From NCBI GenBank assembly GCA_963711675.1, contig CAVQFB010000005.1:248001-312000 (forward strand): 64,000 nucleotides of DNA, written 5' to 3'. The notes under the pieces were generated by a model. That model was given only the letters and a program-made list of their open reading frames with translations. It did no database searches and was not told the DNA's origin. Source of the DNA: CAVQFB01 sp963711675. Lineage in GTDB: Bacteria > Acidobacteriota > Terriglobia > Terriglobales > Acidobacteriaceae. Below are positions 1 to 8,354 of this stretch, piece by piece. Both the position numbers and the translations under genes were made by a program. Numbering within the stretch: position 1 is the first letter of the stretch; each line of letters opens with the position of its first letter.

Positions 1-546
1 CATTATCGCGTAGACATGGATCACGCACTGCAGGTGCGGCAGTCAGCCATGCAGTTGTTCTCTGAGCTGAAGTCCGTCCACAGGCTGCCGCCCGAATATC
101 GGGAGTGGTTGTCCGCGGCAGCGATGCTTTACGAGGTGGGAGACTTCGTGAACCGAAGCGGCCGGCATCGGCACGCCTACTACATCATTTCCAATTCAGA
201 GATTCTCGGGTACACGCCCGAACAGCGCCGGGTAATTGCCGCGATCGCTCGCTACCTGGGCAAGTCCCGGCCTACCCCCGGAGATGCCCCGATGAAGGCC
301 CTTTCTCCCAGTGACCAGGACTTGGTATCTAAGGCGTCGGTACTGTTGAGATTGGCCCGGGCCTTGAATCTGGGCCGCAGCGGCGCCGTACAGAAAGCGA
401 GCCTCCGGATTCGAAACGGCACGATCAATCTGAGCCTGACACCGCGCAAGCGAATGGGTGTGGACCTGGAACTCTGGGCAGTTGAAAAGGATCGGATTTA
501 CTTCCGTGAGGTCTTCGGGAGGGAGCTTTCCGTTGCGGCGACATGA
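1..546 (+). CDS. ppx: Exopolyphosphatase Ppx/GppA family, C-terminal part (5' end outside window)
   Basis: The reading frame is open from base 1, so the gene starts upstream; the first internal ATG is at 16. What is visible is the C-terminal HD-like domain of Ppx/GppA phosphatases: the stretch LSAAAMLYEVGDFVN followed by SGRHRHAYYII matches the family's conserved LHEVG...SGxHRHSxYII block. Family members hydrolyse terminal phosphate from polyphosphate, or pppGpp, in the cytosol. The catalytic actin-like ATPase domain lies outside the window, so the choice between Ppx and GppA cannot be made here. Its last 49 bases overlap antisense with the 3' end of sixA. The convergent ppk1 next door favours the polyphosphatase role. 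Confidence 0.88.
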   Translation, partial: HYRVDMDHALQVRQSAMQLFSELKSVHRLPPEYREWLSAAAMLYEVGDFVNRSGRHRHAYYIISNSEILGYTPEQRRVIAAIARYLGKSRPTPGDAPMKALSPSDQDLVSKASVLLRLARALNLGRSGAVQKASLRIRNGTINLSLTPRKRMGVDLELWAVEKDRIYFREVFGRELSVAAT

Positions 547-1028
547 AGAGTGCGCAGGACCTTAGGCGTAAGACACCAATGCAGGGATCCCGAACTTCGC
601 CGCACTTCTACTCTCGCCACGGCGCCCTTGCGCAGTTCGATGCTGGCCTCGCAACCCGTATCGCTGATCATTCGCCCCAGGAATTCACTCAAGTTGGGAT
701 TGTGTCCCACCACAACAATCGATTCGTACCGGGCATACTTGTCGAGAAGTTTCTGGAAGTCGGCAAAAGTGGCCGATGGACGAAGCGCCGGTTCCATCTG
801 CAGTTTGCCCTCATAGCCAAGTTCGTTGCCCACCAGTGAAGCGGTCTGGGTGGCCCGCTTGAGAGGACTGGAAATAATCATGTCGGCCTGGACCTCTAAC
901 GCGGCCAATGCGCGGCCCACATACCCGCACTGATCGATTCCATCTTTATCGAGGGCGCGTTTTTCGTCTCTCTTGAGGTTGGCCATGCGCTGGCCGGCGC
1001 TGGCGTGGCGCAGGAAATAAATGATCAT
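498..1028 (-). CDS. sixA: SixA-type phosphohistidine phosphatase
   Basis: A 176-residue histidine phosphatase superfamily protein. The N terminus MIIYFLRHASAG carries the RHG-type catalytic histidine (His8 in LRHASAG), and VVVGHNPNLSE near residue 107 supplies the second catalytic histidine. SSPLKRATQTA is the usual substrate-binding segment. SixA proteins dephosphorylate phosphohistidine on phosphotransfer domains and on the nitrogen-PTS. The gene lies 6 bp downstream of ppk1 on the same strand, so it is probably the last cistron of a hypothetical-ppk1-sixA operon. SixA next to a polyphosphate kinase, whose catalysis uses a phosphohistidine, is suggestive, but any functional link is inference. 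The 3' end runs 49 bp into ppx. Confidence 0.85.
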   Translation of the reverse strand: MIIYFLRHASAGQRMANLKRDEKRALDKDGIDQCGYVGRALAALEVQADMIISSPLKRATQTASLVGNELGYEGKLQMEPALRPSATFADFQKLLDKYARYESIVVVGHNPNLSEFLGRMISDTGCEASIELRKGAVARVEVRRSSGSLHWCLTPKVLRTLHVAATESSLPKTSRK

Positions 1029-1034
1029 GGACGG

Positions 1035-3191
1035 TTAGCGTTCCTTCCCCGCGAGGACGCGACGCCCCGGACGCCGTTCGACCTCTGAAAGCGTCTCCAT
1101 CGACTGCTTCCCTTCGGCCAGGCCGATCAGAAAATCCTGGGCGCTAAATGCATTGGCCGGTCTCATCTTACGTTTGCTCCCGCGGGTTTGCCAGGCACGC
1201 AAGTAACTGCCATTGCTTTGCAAAAAGCGTGTCTTGGTGACGTCGGCCAGATAAGCCTCGAGAATTTCGTGACGAACCCGATGGGCCAGCTGCTCATCTT
1301 TGAGAGGTGTGAGAACCTCGACGCGTTCATATAGATTACGGGGCATCCAATCCGCGCTTCCCATATAAACTTCCTCGCTGCCGCCATTCAGGAAGTAGAA
1401 GATGCGGCTGTGTTCCAGAAAGCGTCCCACGACGCTGCGCACGCGAATGCGGTCGCTCACACCCCGAACTCCGGGTCGAAGGGCGCAAATGCCGCGCACG
1501 ATCAAATCGATCGGAACTCCAGCCTGGGAAGCACGGTACAAGGCAGTAATGACGTTCTTGTCGAGCAGCGCATTCATTTTTGCAATGATGCGCGCGGGCC
1601 GCCCATGGCGAGCGTGCTCCGCCTCGCGGTCGATCAGCGCCAGACATTTCTCCGCCAGATCCAGGGGCGCTACCAGCAAGGGCTCATAGCTCGGATGTTC
1701 CGCATAAGCTGTGAGGAAGCTGAATACATCGTGAATAGACGCGGTGATTTCGGGATTCGCCGTCAGCAAGCTCAGGTCAGTGTAGATGCGGGCCGTACTG
1801 GCATTGTAGTTGCCCGTCCCCAGGTGCGCGTAGCGGCGAGTGATTCCATCGGGGTCACGCCTCACCAGCAGCGACAGCTTGCAGTGCGTCTTCAAGCCCA
1901 CCAGTCCGTGAAAAACCTGTACTCCGGCATCCTCCAGATCGCGCGCCCAGCGAATATTCGTATCCTCGTCGAAGCGGGCCTTCAACTCCACCACTGCTGT
2001 GACTTCTTTCTTGGAAGCGGCGGAAATCAGAGCAGGGACGATCAGGGAATGCTCGTTCGTACGGTAGAGAGTCTGCTTGATCGACAGCACTCTGTCGTCT
2101 TCCGCCGCGGACTCAATGAAAGAAACAACCGCGTCGTAAGAATCGAACGGATGGTGGAGCAAGATGTCGTGCCGCCGCAGTTCTTCGAAAAGATCCTTCG
2201 CTTTCGCGGTGAGCCGCAGCTCACGCGGAACGAACGCTTTGAACTTCAGCTCGGGATGGGCCGTCTGCTCGTACACGTTGAATAACCGGGATAGATTTAC
2301 CGGACCGTTTACCGAGAAAACTTGCCAGGGTTCGATCTCGAAGACGGTGCGCAGGCGCTCGATAATCTCCGGATCGGAGTCGGCTTCAATCTCTAACCGC
2401 ACCGCGTCTCCCTTGCGGCGATTGTGCAGTTCAGCACGCACCGACTCGAGCAGGCTGCGCGCCTCTTCTTCTGCCAGATAGAGATTGCTGTTGCGGGTTA
2501 CACGGAATGCGGACGACGACACGATGTCGTAGCCGTGATACATGCGTGAAGCATGGTGAGCTACCAGGTCAGCAAGAAAGATGAAATCGTCAGTGCCCTC
2601 GGAGGGCAGCCGTACTAAGCGAGGTAAAGCTCGCGGCACAGTGACCACGCCTGTGTATGTCAACGATGAGCGCCGGCGGCGACGCAGCAGGAACGCCACG
2701 CACAAAGCCTTGTTGATCACTCGCGGAAAAGGATGGGCTGGATCGACCGTAACCGGCGTCAGCAGGGGGTCCAGTTCCCTTTCGCAGTAGTCGTCGACGA
2801 ATTCCTTCGCTTTGCTGTCGAGTTCGTGCAAACCCAGAACACGGATTCCGTTCTCGGAGAGCCTGGGACGCAACTGGTCGTTCCAGCACTCGTACTGCTC
2901 TTGTACGAACCGGTGGGTCTCGCGGTTAACCAGATCGCGCTGCTCCACCAGAGTCAATCCGTCGGGCCCGGCTTCGTTGTAACCGTCCTCCAGTTGCTGA
3001 ACCAATCCGGCTACGCGTACTTCAAAGAACTCGTCCAGGTTGCTGGCAGTGATAGAGAGAAATTTCAGCCTCTCCAGTAGCGGGTTGTTTGTATCCTGGG
3101 CTTCCTCCAGAACACGCCAGTTAAACGCGAGCCATGAGGCTTCGCGGTTCATGTAGTAGGCTGAGCTATCGAGAGAGGTGCGCGGGGGCAT
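1035..3191 (-). CDS. ppk1: Polyphosphate kinase 1
   Basis: 718 residues, the normal length for PPK1, which reversibly polymerises the gamma-phosphate of ATP into polyphosphate. All domains are present: the N-terminal helical domain opening with REASWLAFNWRVLEEA, the head domain, and the two C-terminal phospholipase-D-like domains. The segment YAHLGTGNYNASTARIYTD (about residue 455) carries the autophosphorylated histidine, and RIFYFLNGG matches the second conserved histidine/nucleotide-site region. The 5' end is 5 bp downstream of a small secreted-protein gene and the 3' end 6 bp upstream of sixA, indicating one transcript. ppx lies convergently beyond, so synthesis and degradation of polyphosphate are encoded side by side. 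Confidence 0.97.
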   Translation of the reverse strand: MPPRTSLDSSAYYMNREASWLAFNWRVLEEAQDTNNPLLERLKFLSITASNLDEFFEVRVAGLVQQLEDGYNEAGPDGLTLVEQRDLVNRETHRFVQEQYECWNDQLRPRLSENGIRVLGLHELDSKAKEFVDDYCERELDPLLTPVTVDPAHPFPRVINKALCVAFLLRRRRRSSLTYTGVVTVPRALPRLVRLPSEGTDDFIFLADLVAHHASRMYHGYDIVSSSAFRVTRNSNLYLAEEEARSLLESVRAELHNRRKGDAVRLEIEADSDPEIIERLRTVFEIEPWQVFSVNGPVNLSRLFNVYEQTAHPELKFKAFVPRELRLTAKAKDLFEELRRHDILLHHPFDSYDAVVSFIESAAEDDRVLSIKQTLYRTNEHSLIVPALISAASKKEVTAVVELKARFDEDTNIRWARDLEDAGVQVFHGLVGLKTHCKLSLLVRRDPDGITRRYAHLGTGNYNASTARIYTDLSLLTANPEITASIHDVFSFLTAYAEHPSYEPLLVAPLDLAEKCLALIDREAEHARHGRPARIIAKMNALLDKNVITALYRASQAGVPIDLIVRGICALRPGVRGVSDRIRVRSVVGRFLEHSRIFYFLNGGSEEVYMGSADWMPRNLYERVEVLTPLKDEQLAHRVRHEILEAYLADVTKTRFLQSNGSYLRAWQTRGSKRKMRPANAFSAQDFLIGLAEGKQSMETLSEVERRPGRRVLAGKER

Positions 3192-3196
3192 AGGTC

Positions 3197-3586
3197 TTAA
3201 CGAGAGTTCACAGGACGCTTCGGAGTTTGGCGGTCAATCACTAACTTCATCTCAGACCCGTTGGGACGCTTCAAGAACATGAAGTGCTTTTCCAGTCGCA
3301 CCTCGACAGGCGCTGCGGGTATCCAGGTGTCCGGTAAAGTCTCAAGCGGGTGTCGGGGTGTGTACTCCCCGACATACGTGACTTCGTTCACTCTCACGGA
3401 CACCTCGAAATAGGGATCTTCCTGCTCCACTGGGCTGTTAACAATGTAGTAAAGCACGCGAGTATGCGACTTCTGCCGGGCCTCCACAAGGATGCCCGTC
3501 TGATAACTCTTTTCGACCGCAAATGATTGACAGCTAACGCCCAGAAGAACGACTGCGACCCAGAATGAGGCGCTCGATTTTGTCAT
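3197..3586 (-). CDS. Hypothetical secreted protein upstream of ppk1
   Basis: 129 residues starting with a hydrophobic N terminus (SSASFWVAVVLLGVSCQSFAVE) that looks like a Sec signal peptide, so the product is probably periplasmic or outer-membrane associated; a lipoprotein is possible because a Cys lies within the signal. The mature part is predicted to be beta-rich (YQTGILVEARQK, RVLYYIVNSP) with no motif I recognise. Its stop is 5 bp before the ppk1 start, so it heads the operon. A TATACT -10-like hexamer lies on the minus strand at 3614-3609, 23 bp before the start codon, although the matching -35 is poor. Function unknown. Confidence 0.7.
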   Translation of the reverse strand: MTKSSASFWVAVVLLGVSCQSFAVEKSYQTGILVEARQKSHTRVLYYIVNSPVEQEDPYFEVSVRVNEVTYVGEYTPRHPLETLPDTWIPAAPVEVRLEKHFMFLKRPNGSEMKLVIDRQTPKRPVNSR

Positions 3587-3685
3587 TTCGCCGTCAGATC
3601 CAAGGTTCAGTATAGTCCAATGCCGGAATGTTGACGAACCTGGCCGACACCGTTCGCAGGCTGCCTACCACGTTCGCCGCCTGCG

Positions 3686-3713
3686 AAAAAGGCGCCGACA
3701 AGAACTCGGCGCC
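3686..3713 (-). terminator. Rho-independent terminator of pstS
   Basis: Read on the minus strand, a perfect 8-bp stem (GGCGCCGA / TCGGCGCC) with a 7-base loop is followed directly by TTTTT. It begins 28 bases after the pstS stop codon, as expected for an intrinsic terminator separating pstS from the ppk1 operon. Confidence 0.85.
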
Positions 3714-3740
3714 CCTCTTGAAATTCTTTACTGACAGAAC

Positions 3741-4760
3741 CTAGTGGACCTGCTTGATCTCCGCTTTCACTTTCTGTGCCACGCTGTCGGGGAGGGGCGC
3801 ATAAGTAAGCTGAGCGGTTTGTTTCTGACCGTCATCCACCATCCAATTAAGGAAGTCAGCGATCATCTTGCCCTTGGCTGCATCCTTTGATTGTTCTGGG
3901 ATCAGCAACCACGTGAAACTGGAAATCGGGTAAGCATCCTTACCGGGAGCATTAGTGATAGAAACGCGGAAGTCGGATGGCATGGTTTTTACCGAGGCTG
4001 CCGCTGCCGTTACGCTATCGAGCGACGCCTTCACGAAATTGCCTGACGAATTCTGAACCACGCCATACGGGATACTGTTCTGTACAGCGTAAATCAGTTC
4101 GATATACCCGATCGAACCCTGCATCTGGCGGATCATCCCGGCTACGCCTTCGTTGCCTTTGCCTCCGAGACCTACGGGCCACTTTACTGAAGTCCCTTTG
4201 TTCACTGAACTCTGCCAATCACTGCTCACCTTGGAGAGATAGTCGGTGAAAATGAAGGTAGTGCCGCTGCCGTCGGAACGGTGGATCACGATAATGGGAT
4301 CGCTTGGGAATTTGACACCCGGGTTAGGGCCGGTAATGGCGGGATCATTCCAGGTTGTGATCTTGCCCAGGAAAATCCCCGACAGCGCTTGTGGCGTGAA
4401 CTTGATTTCGCCCGTCACGCCCTTGATGTTGTAGGCGGGAACCACGGCCCCCAGCACGGTGGGAACGTGCAGAATCTTTGTCTTTCTCTGGGACTGCGCT
4501 TGGGAAATCTGCTCGTCGGTCATCGGGCCATCGCTGGCCCCGAAATCGACCGTGCCCGCGATTACCTGGCGAATGCCACCGCCGCTCCCGATGGACTGGT
4601 AGTTAAACTGAATGTCTGGGTGCAACTTGTTGTAGTCGCTGAACCACTTCGAGTACATGGGATAGGGGAATGTTGCGCCCGCACCGTTCAACGTTGTCTG
4701 CCCGATAGCGGGTACCGTCACGGCGACACACAAAATCAGCAGCACAATGCGACGCATCAC
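3741..4760 (-). CDS. pstS: Phosphate ABC transporter substrate-binding protein PstS
   Basis: 339 residues. The N-terminal signal peptide (MMRRIVLLILCVAVTVPAIG) is followed by TTLNGAGATFPYPMYSKW, the hallmark of mature PstS. The phosphate-contacting segments GSGGGIRQVIAGTVDFGASD and RSDGSGTTFIFTDYL are intact, so it should bind inorganic phosphate in the periplasm and deliver it to PstCAB. No pstC, pstA, pstB or phoU is present here, so the permease lies elsewhere. The first codon can be GTG at 4760 or ATG at 4757; an AGGAGG ribosome site sits 8-11 bases upstream. A PHO-box-like element precedes it and an intrinsic terminator follows, so it looks monocistronic and phosphate-regulated. Confidence 0.96.
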   Translation of the reverse strand: MMRRIVLLILCVAVTVPAIGQTTLNGAGATFPYPMYSKWFSDYNKLHPDIQFNYQSIGSGGGIRQVIAGTVDFGASDGPMTDEQISQAQSQRKTKILHVPTVLGAVVPAYNIKGVTGEIKFTPQALSGIFLGKITTWNDPAITGPNPGVKFPSDPIIVIHRSDGSGTTFIFTDYLSKVSSDWQSSVNKGTSVKWPVGLGGKGNEGVAGMIRQMQGSIGYIELIYAVQNSIPYGVVQNSSGNFVKASLDSVTAAAASVKTMPSDFRVSITNAPGKDAYPISSFTWLLIPEQSKDAAKGKMIADFLNWMVDDGQKQTAQLTYAPLPDSVAQKVKAEIKQVH

Positions 4761-4793
4761 TTATGATTCCTCCTGAGATGGACTCTCCCTTCG

Positions 4794-4827
4794 GTTCTAG
4801 CGGCGAAATGTTACAGCAGGGTTACAA
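4794..4827 (-). promoter_or_regulatory. Putative PHO box and -10 element upstream of pstS
   Basis: On the minus strand, two direct 7-mers TTGTAAC and CTGTAAC are separated by exactly 4 bases (CCTG; 4827 to 4810), giving the 11-bp periodicity of PhoB/PhoP binding sites (consensus CTGTCAT-N4-CTGTCAT). Ten bases downstream is TAGAAC (4799-4794), a plausible -10 hexamer at the spacing seen where the PHO box replaces the -35. Looser T-rich copies continue upstream in the same register. The position immediately before pstS makes phosphate-starvation control likely. Confidence 0.6.
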
Positions 4828-4884
4828 ATGCGTGAATTTGTGATGAATGGCCCCGAACTGGGAAGCCGTCTGGCAAACGAAAAA

Positions 4885-5782
4885 TCAGCGGGCCGCGTCT
4901 AGGCGGGCAATTTCCTGAGCGAACAAGGGGTTGTCCGGGAATTCGCTTCGCAGTGAGGCCAGGAGGTCGAGCGCTTTCGCCTTATCCTTTTCTCTTACGT
5001 AAGCGATCGCGAGCAAGATGCGGGCAAATGGCGCCAGGTAGTGTCCATGCTCGGCCGTGATTTGCAGTTCGGCGATCCCAGCCTGCTTGTCGCCCGCAAT
5101 TCCCCCCAACCTTAACAGCCAGCGAACGGGAGCCGCCATGGTACCTATTATGTATTTGCTGACGCCGGTCGCCACGTGCGCGTCATAACAGTTGGGATCC
5201 ACTGCCAGCAACTGTTCCGCCCAACCGGTCGCTTCCTTGGTAAAGTGCAAAGACGCCAGATTGCGCTTGTCGATCAGGGCGGCGTAGTCGGCTTTGAGGC
5301 CCGACGCCAATGTCATGGCAAACAGTCCGTCTCGATCCTTCGCATTAGCAGCTCAGACGAGTGCGGGCAAGGCTTTCGGCGTGAGCTATCGCGTCATCAA
5401 AATGCTGGCGAGTCGCGGGATCAGGAGTGTTCTTTTTGCGTGACTGGAAAGCTGAATCGCTCTCGTAGAACTGCGACTCGAGGATGCCCAGCCGATGAAA
5501 CTCGGAAAACAGCAAACCTGCGGCTTCACTGACCGGACCCACAGGATCTGCCGGGTATGCACGCTTCCAGGCATCGAATTCCTGCTGGGCGGGCGCGAAC
5601 TTGAGATTGTAGAGATCCCGAAAGCCACGATCGAGGAATTGTGGTGCGGGATCGCTGGGCCGATCTCCCGCCAGGCAAAGTACGGGCACAAGCGCCGTCA
5701 CCAGAACTCCGAGGAGTTTGAAAGGACTCCACCCTACTCGATGAGCGTTGACGGCGTGTATTATCCCAGCGGTTCTAAACAT
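4885..5782 (-). pseudogene. TPR-like secreted protein, interrupted by a frameshift
   Basis: Two minus-strand frames form one gene. The upstream part (5782-5345) has a signal-like N terminus (LLGVLVTALVPVLCLAG) and helical repeats (FDAWKRAYPADPVGPV). The downstream part (ending 4885) continues with ASGLKADYAALIDKRNLAS, then WLLRLGG and TAEHGHYLAPFARILLAIAY. The reading resumes as ANAKDRDGLFAMTLASG from about 5350, in a different frame from the upstream stop at 5345. This is a one-base indel between homologous halves, not two genes. The repaired product would be about 295 residues, an exported TPR-like protein of unknown role. The break may be a sequencing error. Confidence 0.7.
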
Positions 5783-5928
5783 GTCTTTGTCCAGGCTTTG
5801 CCGAGCCGAACGAATGGCACTTTTGGGGTTAGATGCAGCTTCTTCGACGTCCGCCGAGTGTATCCGATACAGTTAGTCAAAGTATTGTCAAAAATTCGTC
5901 GAATCCCTGACCAAAAGGCATATCACCA

Positions 5929-8332
5929 GTGAGTGGTCATCCAGATCGTCGTGCTCCCGGTTGGCCTGGCATTCCTCCTCGCTGGACCTCAAGCGCGAAG
6001 TCAGGTGTAGGTACGGCGCTGACACTGCAAAGCCGCGTCTGGTTCACTCTCAGTCACGGGATTCTGAACGAGATCTACTTCCCGCGAGTGGACCAGGCGT
6101 GTACGCGCGACCTCGGTTTCCTCGTCACGAACGGTAAGGACTTCTTCTCTGAAGAAAAGCGCCATTGCCAGTTCCAGAATGAGCCCTTGGAGCCCGGGGT
6201 GCCCGTTTACGAGCTAACTAATACCTGTTTGCAGGGCCGTTACGAGATCAAGAAGGAGGTCCTGACAGATCCGTTTCGCAACGTTGTTCTGCAGCGGATA
6301 AGGTTTCGCCCGCTACAGGGCAAACTCGAGGACTATCGCGTGTTTGCGCTGCTCGCGCCGCATCTTGCGAATTTTGGCTACGGGAACAACGGCTGGGTTG
6401 GCGACTACAAAGGCGTGCCCATGTTGTTCGCGCAGCGTGAGAGCACAGCCCTCGCTCTGGCTTCCTCCGTGCCTTGGCGGAAACGATCCGCAGGGTATGT
6501 CGGGTATTCCGATGGCTGGCAGGATGTCTCGCGAAATTTTCAGATGACGTGGGAGTGCACCCATGCTGAAGACGGAAACATCGCTCTGACGGGAGAGATC
6601 GACCTCGCGGCTGATGATGGAGAGTTTGTCCTGGCCCTCGGCTTTGGCGGCGTCTGGGCTGAGGCCGGGCAACAAGCGCTCTCCAGCTTGTTAGAGGACT
6701 TCGCCGACATCAGAGAGGGCTACGTTTCAAACTGGAGGCGCTGGCAGAAAACGCTGATCGAACTTGACGCGCCCATGCGCAAGAAAGATCTGTACCGGGC
6801 CAGCGTGGCGGTCTTGCGCTCCCACGAGTCTAAGGACTTTCTCGGTGGCGCGATTGCAAGCTTGTCGATTCCGTGGGGATTCAACAAAGGCGACGAGGAT
6901 CTTGGTGGATATCACCTGGTCTGGCCCCGCGATCTGGTGGAAACCGCGGGCGGATTTCTAGCAGCTGGCGCGGTAACCGATTCTCTCCGCGTGTTGCGAT
7001 ATCTGGAAGCCACCCAGGAGTCGGATGGGCACTGGCCCCAGAACATGTGGATGGACGGACGTCCGTACTGGAATGGCCTGCAGATGGATGAGACGGCCCT
7101 TCCGATTCTTTTAGTCGATCTCATCCGACGCGCCGCCCCGCACGAACTGGGGCGCATAGAGCGCTGGTGGCCTATGGTTCGCCGTGCGGCAACCTTCCTC
7201 GTGTGCAACGGTCCGGTAACCCAGCAGGACCGGTGGGAAGAAGACGGCGGTTACTCGCCTTTTACCGTCGCGGCCGAGGTGGCGGCGCTTCTGGCCGCGG
7301 CCGACATTGCGGAGCTCTCCGGCCACCGCAGAATCCTCTAGCTACTTGCGCGACGTCGCCGACAACTGGAACGACAACATCGAACGTTGGATGTATGCGA
7401 CCGACACCTTATTGTCGAAGCAAATCGGCGTTGAGGGTTATTACGTCCGCATCGCTCCGCCCGAGACGGACTATGCCCCGTCTCCCTTACAGGGTTTTGT
7501 GCCCATCAAGAACCGGCCTCCTGACGCAAGCCTGCAGCAAGCTACTCGGGTTGTCAGTCCAGATTCCTTGGCCTTGGTACGTTTCGGCCTGCGGGCATGG
7601 GACGATCCGCGCATTCTGAATACTGTGAAGGTTATCGACGCTCTACTGCGCACAAAACTGCCCCAAGGCCCGTGCTGGTATCGCTACAACGGAGACGGCT
7701 ATGGCGAACACGAGGACGGCTCGCCCTTCGACGGCACGGGCATCGGCCGGCCATGGCCTTTGCTTGCAGGTGAAAGGGCGCACTACGAAATCGCCGCTGG
7801 ACGGCAAGACGTCGCCGAAGCTCTGCTCAGTGTCATGGAAGATTCCGCGGAGGGCGGCCGACTAATCCCGGAACAGGTCTGGGACGCGCAGGACATACCA
7901 GAGCGGGAGCTGTTTGTGGGGAAACCTTCAGGTTCGGCCTCTCCCCTGGTCTGGGCGCATGCTGAATACGTCAAGCTGCGCAGATCGCTGCGTGACGGTG
8001 TCGTCTTCGACCAAGCACCGCAGCCCGTTCAACGCTACCAGGTGGAGAAACGAACCTGTCCCTACTTTGGGTGGCGTCAGAACAACAAGCCGCGGTCCAT
8101 GCCCTGCGGCAAGATCCTGCGGGTCGTTTTGCGTGCGCCTGCGCTGGTGCATTGGAGTGTCGACGGCTGGCAAACTGCGCAGGACACGGCAACCCGCGAC
8201 TCGGGACTGGGTATGCACTACGCCGACTTGTCCACCGAAAAGGTGAAGGTCGGCGAGCAAGTAACTTTCACCTTCCGCTGGATGGACGAAAACAGATGGG
8301 AAGGCACCGACTACGCCGTAAACGTGGAGTGA
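5929..8332 (+). pseudogene. Glycoside hydrolase family 15 (glucoamylase-like), interrupted by a frameshift
   Basis: Two overlapping frames, 5929-7341 and 7307-8332, together give a full-length (about 800 residue) GH15 enzyme. These enzymes release glucose from the non-reducing ends of alpha-glucans. The GTG start at 5929 gives APGWPGIPPRWTSSAKSGVG, a typical N terminus. The N-terminal super-beta-sandwich is followed by the (alpha/alpha)6 barrel with GGYHLVWPRDLVETAGG and, in the second frame, IPEQVWDAQDIP, which contains the second catalytic Glu region. The frame slips between about 7315 and 7340: the first frame ends at a TAG after AELSG while SSYLRDVADNWNDNIERW continues in the second. No signal peptide is evident, so a cytosolic role in glycogen or maltodextrin turnover is plausible. 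Confidence 0.85.
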
Positions 8333-8354
8333 AGACTCCAGCTGCGGACGGCCT

